The translations under genes were made by a program, and so were the position numbers. The notes under the pieces are model-generated. The model had not been told where the DNA came from, did no database searches, and was given only the letters and a program-made list of their open reading frames with translations. From NCBI GenBank assembly GCA_030618065.1, contig JAUXEE010000097.1:1-7212 (forward strand): a stretch of 7,212 nucleotides of DNA, written 5' to 3'. The number at the start of each line of letters is the position of its first letter. Position 1 is the stretch's first letter. Positions 5,267-7,212 of this stretch are shown piece by piece. Origin of the DNA: Gemmatimonadota bacterium. Lineage in GTDB: Bacteria; Gemmatimonadota; Gemmatimonadetes; Longimicrobiales; Gaopeijiaceae.

Positions 5267-6604
5267 TCACATCGAGTCGATTCCATGCTCGAGCAGATCG
5301 AGGTCCCACCATCTATCCGGGTCCTTCTGTCTTCCGTATCCAAAACTCTCGTCCATGGAGGCCAGAAACCTGTCCAGGATCGGCATCTTCGCACTCGACG
5401 CTTTGACGATCTCGTGTAGGACCGTTTTGTCTTTCTTGGCCCAGGGGCAAACCATGATACAGGTGCTGCAATAGCTGTTGGACTGTTCCCAGAACTCGAA
5501 GCAGCTCACACCATCCTCATACCAAGTTTGGTGTCCGGGGTTGTTCCACTCACCGCGAATTTCAAAGCTGGGCTCATCATCGAAGGAAAGCGACTTGGCC
5601 GGGCAGGATTCGGCACATCGGCCGCACGCGATGCAGAACTCTTTGAGGCCAAAGTGAATGGGTTTGTCCACCGCCATGGGCATGTCGGTCAGAACCTTGC
5701 CCAACTGAACCGCCGGCCCATAAATGGGTGAGATGAATCGGTTCGTGCGCCCCACCTCACCCAACCCGGCATCGACAGCAAAGGGAATACTCGAGCCCAA
5801 ACCATTCACGCTCGGGATAGCTGTGTAGCCCAGATTTCGAATGAACGCGCCGAGGTGACCGACGGTGAATTCCAGCCGGCTGTAGCCGAGGGAGCTCGTA
5901 GCGTCGCAGAGTTGAGACGGCGCCAGTGAAGCCATGTCGGGTGACATACGCACCACCACGGCGATGGCATACTTCACCTTCTCGGGGATCACCGCCTTTT
6001 CGTTCTCGATTTCGTATGGCTCCTCGACGTCCTCGAAGTGAATGTCCACGCCGTAACTCCGCGAGAAGACGTGCCGGCGATCCAACAGCGCAATCCCGGC
6101 ATCGGCGGAGCCGAAGAACCGTGCTGCCTTCTTCACTACATTTGCCGCTTTCTCCGGACTTGCTTCCCACGGGACCACCGGATCGCCACGGCGACGCTGT
6201 TGAGCCCACGACCGCAGGCCCCTGTTCATGTTTCCAGTCCCACGGAGTGTCCAGCCCGCCAACATCAAGGCCTGATCTTCTCGTCGATAGCCTGGGAGGT
6301 TTCCAGCCTCGACGTCTCGCTTCATCGCCTCATTGAGTTCCGCGACCTCCCTGGCCCGTTCCTCACTCACATAATCCCGGTATGCGCTGAGCACGTTCTT
6401 GTGCTGGTCGTAGCTGGCGTAGACGTCAGGGTCGATGGCGAGTACCGGCTCGTCCACCTGCCGCACCCACCAGGGCCGGGTGGAGACGAATTCATCTTCG
6501 CCCATCGATGGAAGGGCGGCTCCCGGGAAGACACCGGCTGCAGCGAGCCCACCCGCTCCCACGCAGCCTGCGAGAAAATCTCTCCGCTTCAAATCGTCGC
6601 TCAT
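5267..6604 (-). CDS. rdhA: Reductive dehalogenase catalytic subunit homologue (RdhA family)
   Basis: A 445-residue corrinoid/iron-sulfur oxidoreductase of the type that removes halogen from organohalides. A Tat signal (KRRDFLAG, 6-13, then an Ala/Gly-rich core to about 30) sends the folded enzyme across the membrane. The cobalamin-binding nitroreductase-like core covers about 150-310, with FIRNLGY (254-260) and GLGEVGR (280-286) as family landmarks. Two 4Fe-4S sites follow: C324-x2-C327-x2-C330-x3-C334-P, and C368-x10-C379-x2-C382-x3-C386-P. Tyr241 and Asn267 are 26 residues apart, the same spacing as the catalytic Tyr246 and Asn272 of PceA. I infer they correspond. Epoxyqueuosine reductase (QueG) is related, but it is cytoplasmic and has no Tat signal or anchor gene. 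The ATG follows GGGGAG with about 8 nt spacing. An RdhB-like gene follows and an S9 peptidase gene precedes on the same strand. The halogenated substrate is unknown, and a respiratory role is likely but unproven. Confidence 0.9.
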   Translation of the reverse strand: MSDDLKRRDFLAGCVGAGGLAAAGVFPGAALPSMGEDEFVSTRPWWVRQVDEPVLAIDPDVYASYDQHKNVLSAYRDYVSEERAREVAELNEAMKRDVEAGNLPGYRREDQALMLAGWTLRGTGNMNRGLRSWAQQRRRGDPVVPWEASPEKAANVVKKAARFFGSADAGIALLDRRHVFSRSYGVDIHFEDVEEPYEIENEKAVIPEKVKYAIAVVVRMSPDMASLAPSQLCDATSSLGYSRLEFTVGHLGAFIRNLGYTAIPSVNGLGSSIPFAVDAGLGEVGRTNRFISPIYGPAVQLGKVLTDMPMAVDKPIHFGLKEFCIACGRCAESCPAKSLSFDDEPSFEIRGEWNNPGHQTWYEDGVSCFEFWEQSNSYCSTCIMVCPWAKKDKTVLHEIVKASSAKMPILDRFLASMDESFGYGRQKDPDRWWDLDLLEHGIDSM

Positions 6605-6633
6605 GGCTCTTTCTCCCCTCGGCCTCCGGATTG

Positions 6634-6678
6634 GCGCCCCTACCTCAAGTGCTCCTATCTCAGGCGCTCCTATCTCAA
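6634..6678. repeat. 15-bp tandem repeat, three copies, over the end of the S9 gene
   Basis: Three adjoining 15-bp units are present: GCGCCCCTACCTCAA (6634-6648), GTGCTCCTATCTCAG (6649-6663) and GCGCTCCTATCTCAA (6664-6678). Units 2 and 3 differ at two positions. Read on the minus strand, unit 3 encodes the last residues and the TAG stop of the peptidase. Units 3 and 2 contain TAGGAG and unit 1 contains TAGGGG, so the rdhA leader carries a series of ribosome-binding-like sequences upstream of its true site. Confidence 0.8.
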
Positions 6679-7212
6679 CTGCAGGTGCAGGTAGGCCAGT
6701 GTCAGGGCCAACGACTCGGCCTGCTGCTCCGGCGTCACCCCGGCGCCGTGGCCTCCCTCCACATTCTCGAAATAGAAGACCTCATGCCCATAGCTCATCA
6801 TCCGGGCCGCCATCTTCCGGGCGTGGCCCGGATGCACCCGGTCGTCCCTGGTGGTGGTGAAGATGAAGGGCCGGGGATAGTCCACGTCCTCCCTGACGTT
6901 CTGATACGGGGAATACTGGCTGATGTACGCCCACTCCTCGGGGATGTCGGGATCGCCGTATTCGGCCATCCAGCTCGCTCCGGCCAGGAGCGTGTGATAG
7001 CGCTTCATGTCCATAAGCGGGACCTGCGCCACGACCGCGTTGAAGAGGTCGGGTCGCTGGGTCAGCGCCGCACCCACAAGCAACCCGCCGTTGCTTCCCC
7101 CCATGATCCCCAGATGCTCCGGCGAGGTGACCCCCCGGGCCACGAGGTCCTCGCTTACGGCGATGAAGTCGTCATAGGCCCTCTGGCGGTTCTCTTTCAG
7201 GGCGGCCTTCCA
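6670..7212 (-). CDS. S9 prolyl-oligopeptidase family protein, C-terminal part (partial)
   Basis: The catalytic C-terminal 180 residues of a serine peptidase whose N-terminal beta-propeller lies beyond the right edge. The frame is open to the window end, beginning WKAALKENRQRAYDDF, a typical S9 segment before the nucleophile. The nucleophile is the Ser of GGSNGG, on a strand-turn-helix. The acid is in the TTTRDDRVHPGHARKM segment, and the His is in EGGHGAG. All three triad elements are therefore present. The family hydrolyses short peptides, preferring Pro or other residues depending on subgroup, in the cytoplasm or periplasm. Location cannot be judged without the N-terminus. The GTG at 7143 is internal, not the start. 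The stop lies in a 15-bp tandem repeat 65 bp before rdhA, so read-through transcription into rdhA is possible. Confidence 0.93.
   Translation of the reverse strand, partial: WKAALKENRQRAYDDFIAVSEDLVARGVTSPEHLGIMGGSNGGLLVGAALTQRPDLFNAVVAQVPLMDMKRYHTLLAGASWMAEYGDPDIPEEWAYISQYSPYQNVREDVDYPRPFIFTTTRDDRVHPGHARKMAARMMSYGHEVFYFENVEGGHGAGVTPEQQAESLALTLAYLHLQLR

Noticed and set aside
5267..6604. Epoxyqueuosine reductase (QueG) as an alternative for the RdhA-like gene
   Set aside because: QueG is cytoplasmic and has no Tat signal. The cysteine spacing, Tyr/Asn spacing and adjacent anchor-like gene all fit RdhA better.

Overview
This is a 7.2 kb piece of a high-GC bacterial chromosome. Two 60-base lines counted by hand gave 46/60 G+C in glpD and 38/60 in rdhA. 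Twin-arginine (Tat) export signals, a lipobox lipoprotein, an S9 oligopeptidase and a Tat-exported SDR protein suggest a Gram-negative-type heterotroph. Gemmatimonadota or a similar phylum would fit, but no marker gene is present and that placement is only a guess.

Left part (1-2099), all on the minus strand: the first codons of an exported or membrane protein that runs off the left edge; a 170-residue protein with a DUF1232 (YkvA-like) motif and a plausible sigma70-type promoter; a 92-bp block of tandem repeats and palindromes; and a Tat-exported NAD-dependent epimerase/dehydratase-like protein. In that protein the catalytic Tyr of YxxxK is Phe, and a textbook G-quadruplex motif lies in the codons for the signal peptide.

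Centre (2100-3845): a 183-bp divergent intergenic region, then glpD on the plus strand. GlpD is the FAD-dependent glycerol-3-phosphate dehydrogenase that feeds electrons to quinone. It converges on the right-hand cluster with only 11 bp between stop codons.

Right part (3857-7212), all on the minus strand and so read from right to left: the C-terminal 180 residues of an S9 prolyl-oligopeptidase-like protein; a short tandem repeat; a Tat-exported reductive dehalogenase homologue (RdhA) with two ferredoxin-type cluster motifs; a 96-residue two-helix membrane protein that looks like its anchor RdhB; and a lipoprotein alpha/beta hydrolase overlapping rdhB by 14 bp. The hydrolase gene is clearly AT-richer (24/60 G+C in one counted line), suggesting separate acquisition.

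The most interesting content is this rdhA-rdhB-lipoprotein hydrolase arrangement: a possible envelope-located, membrane-anchored organohalide reductase in what otherwise looks like an ordinary heterotroph, with no regulator or maturation gene in view.
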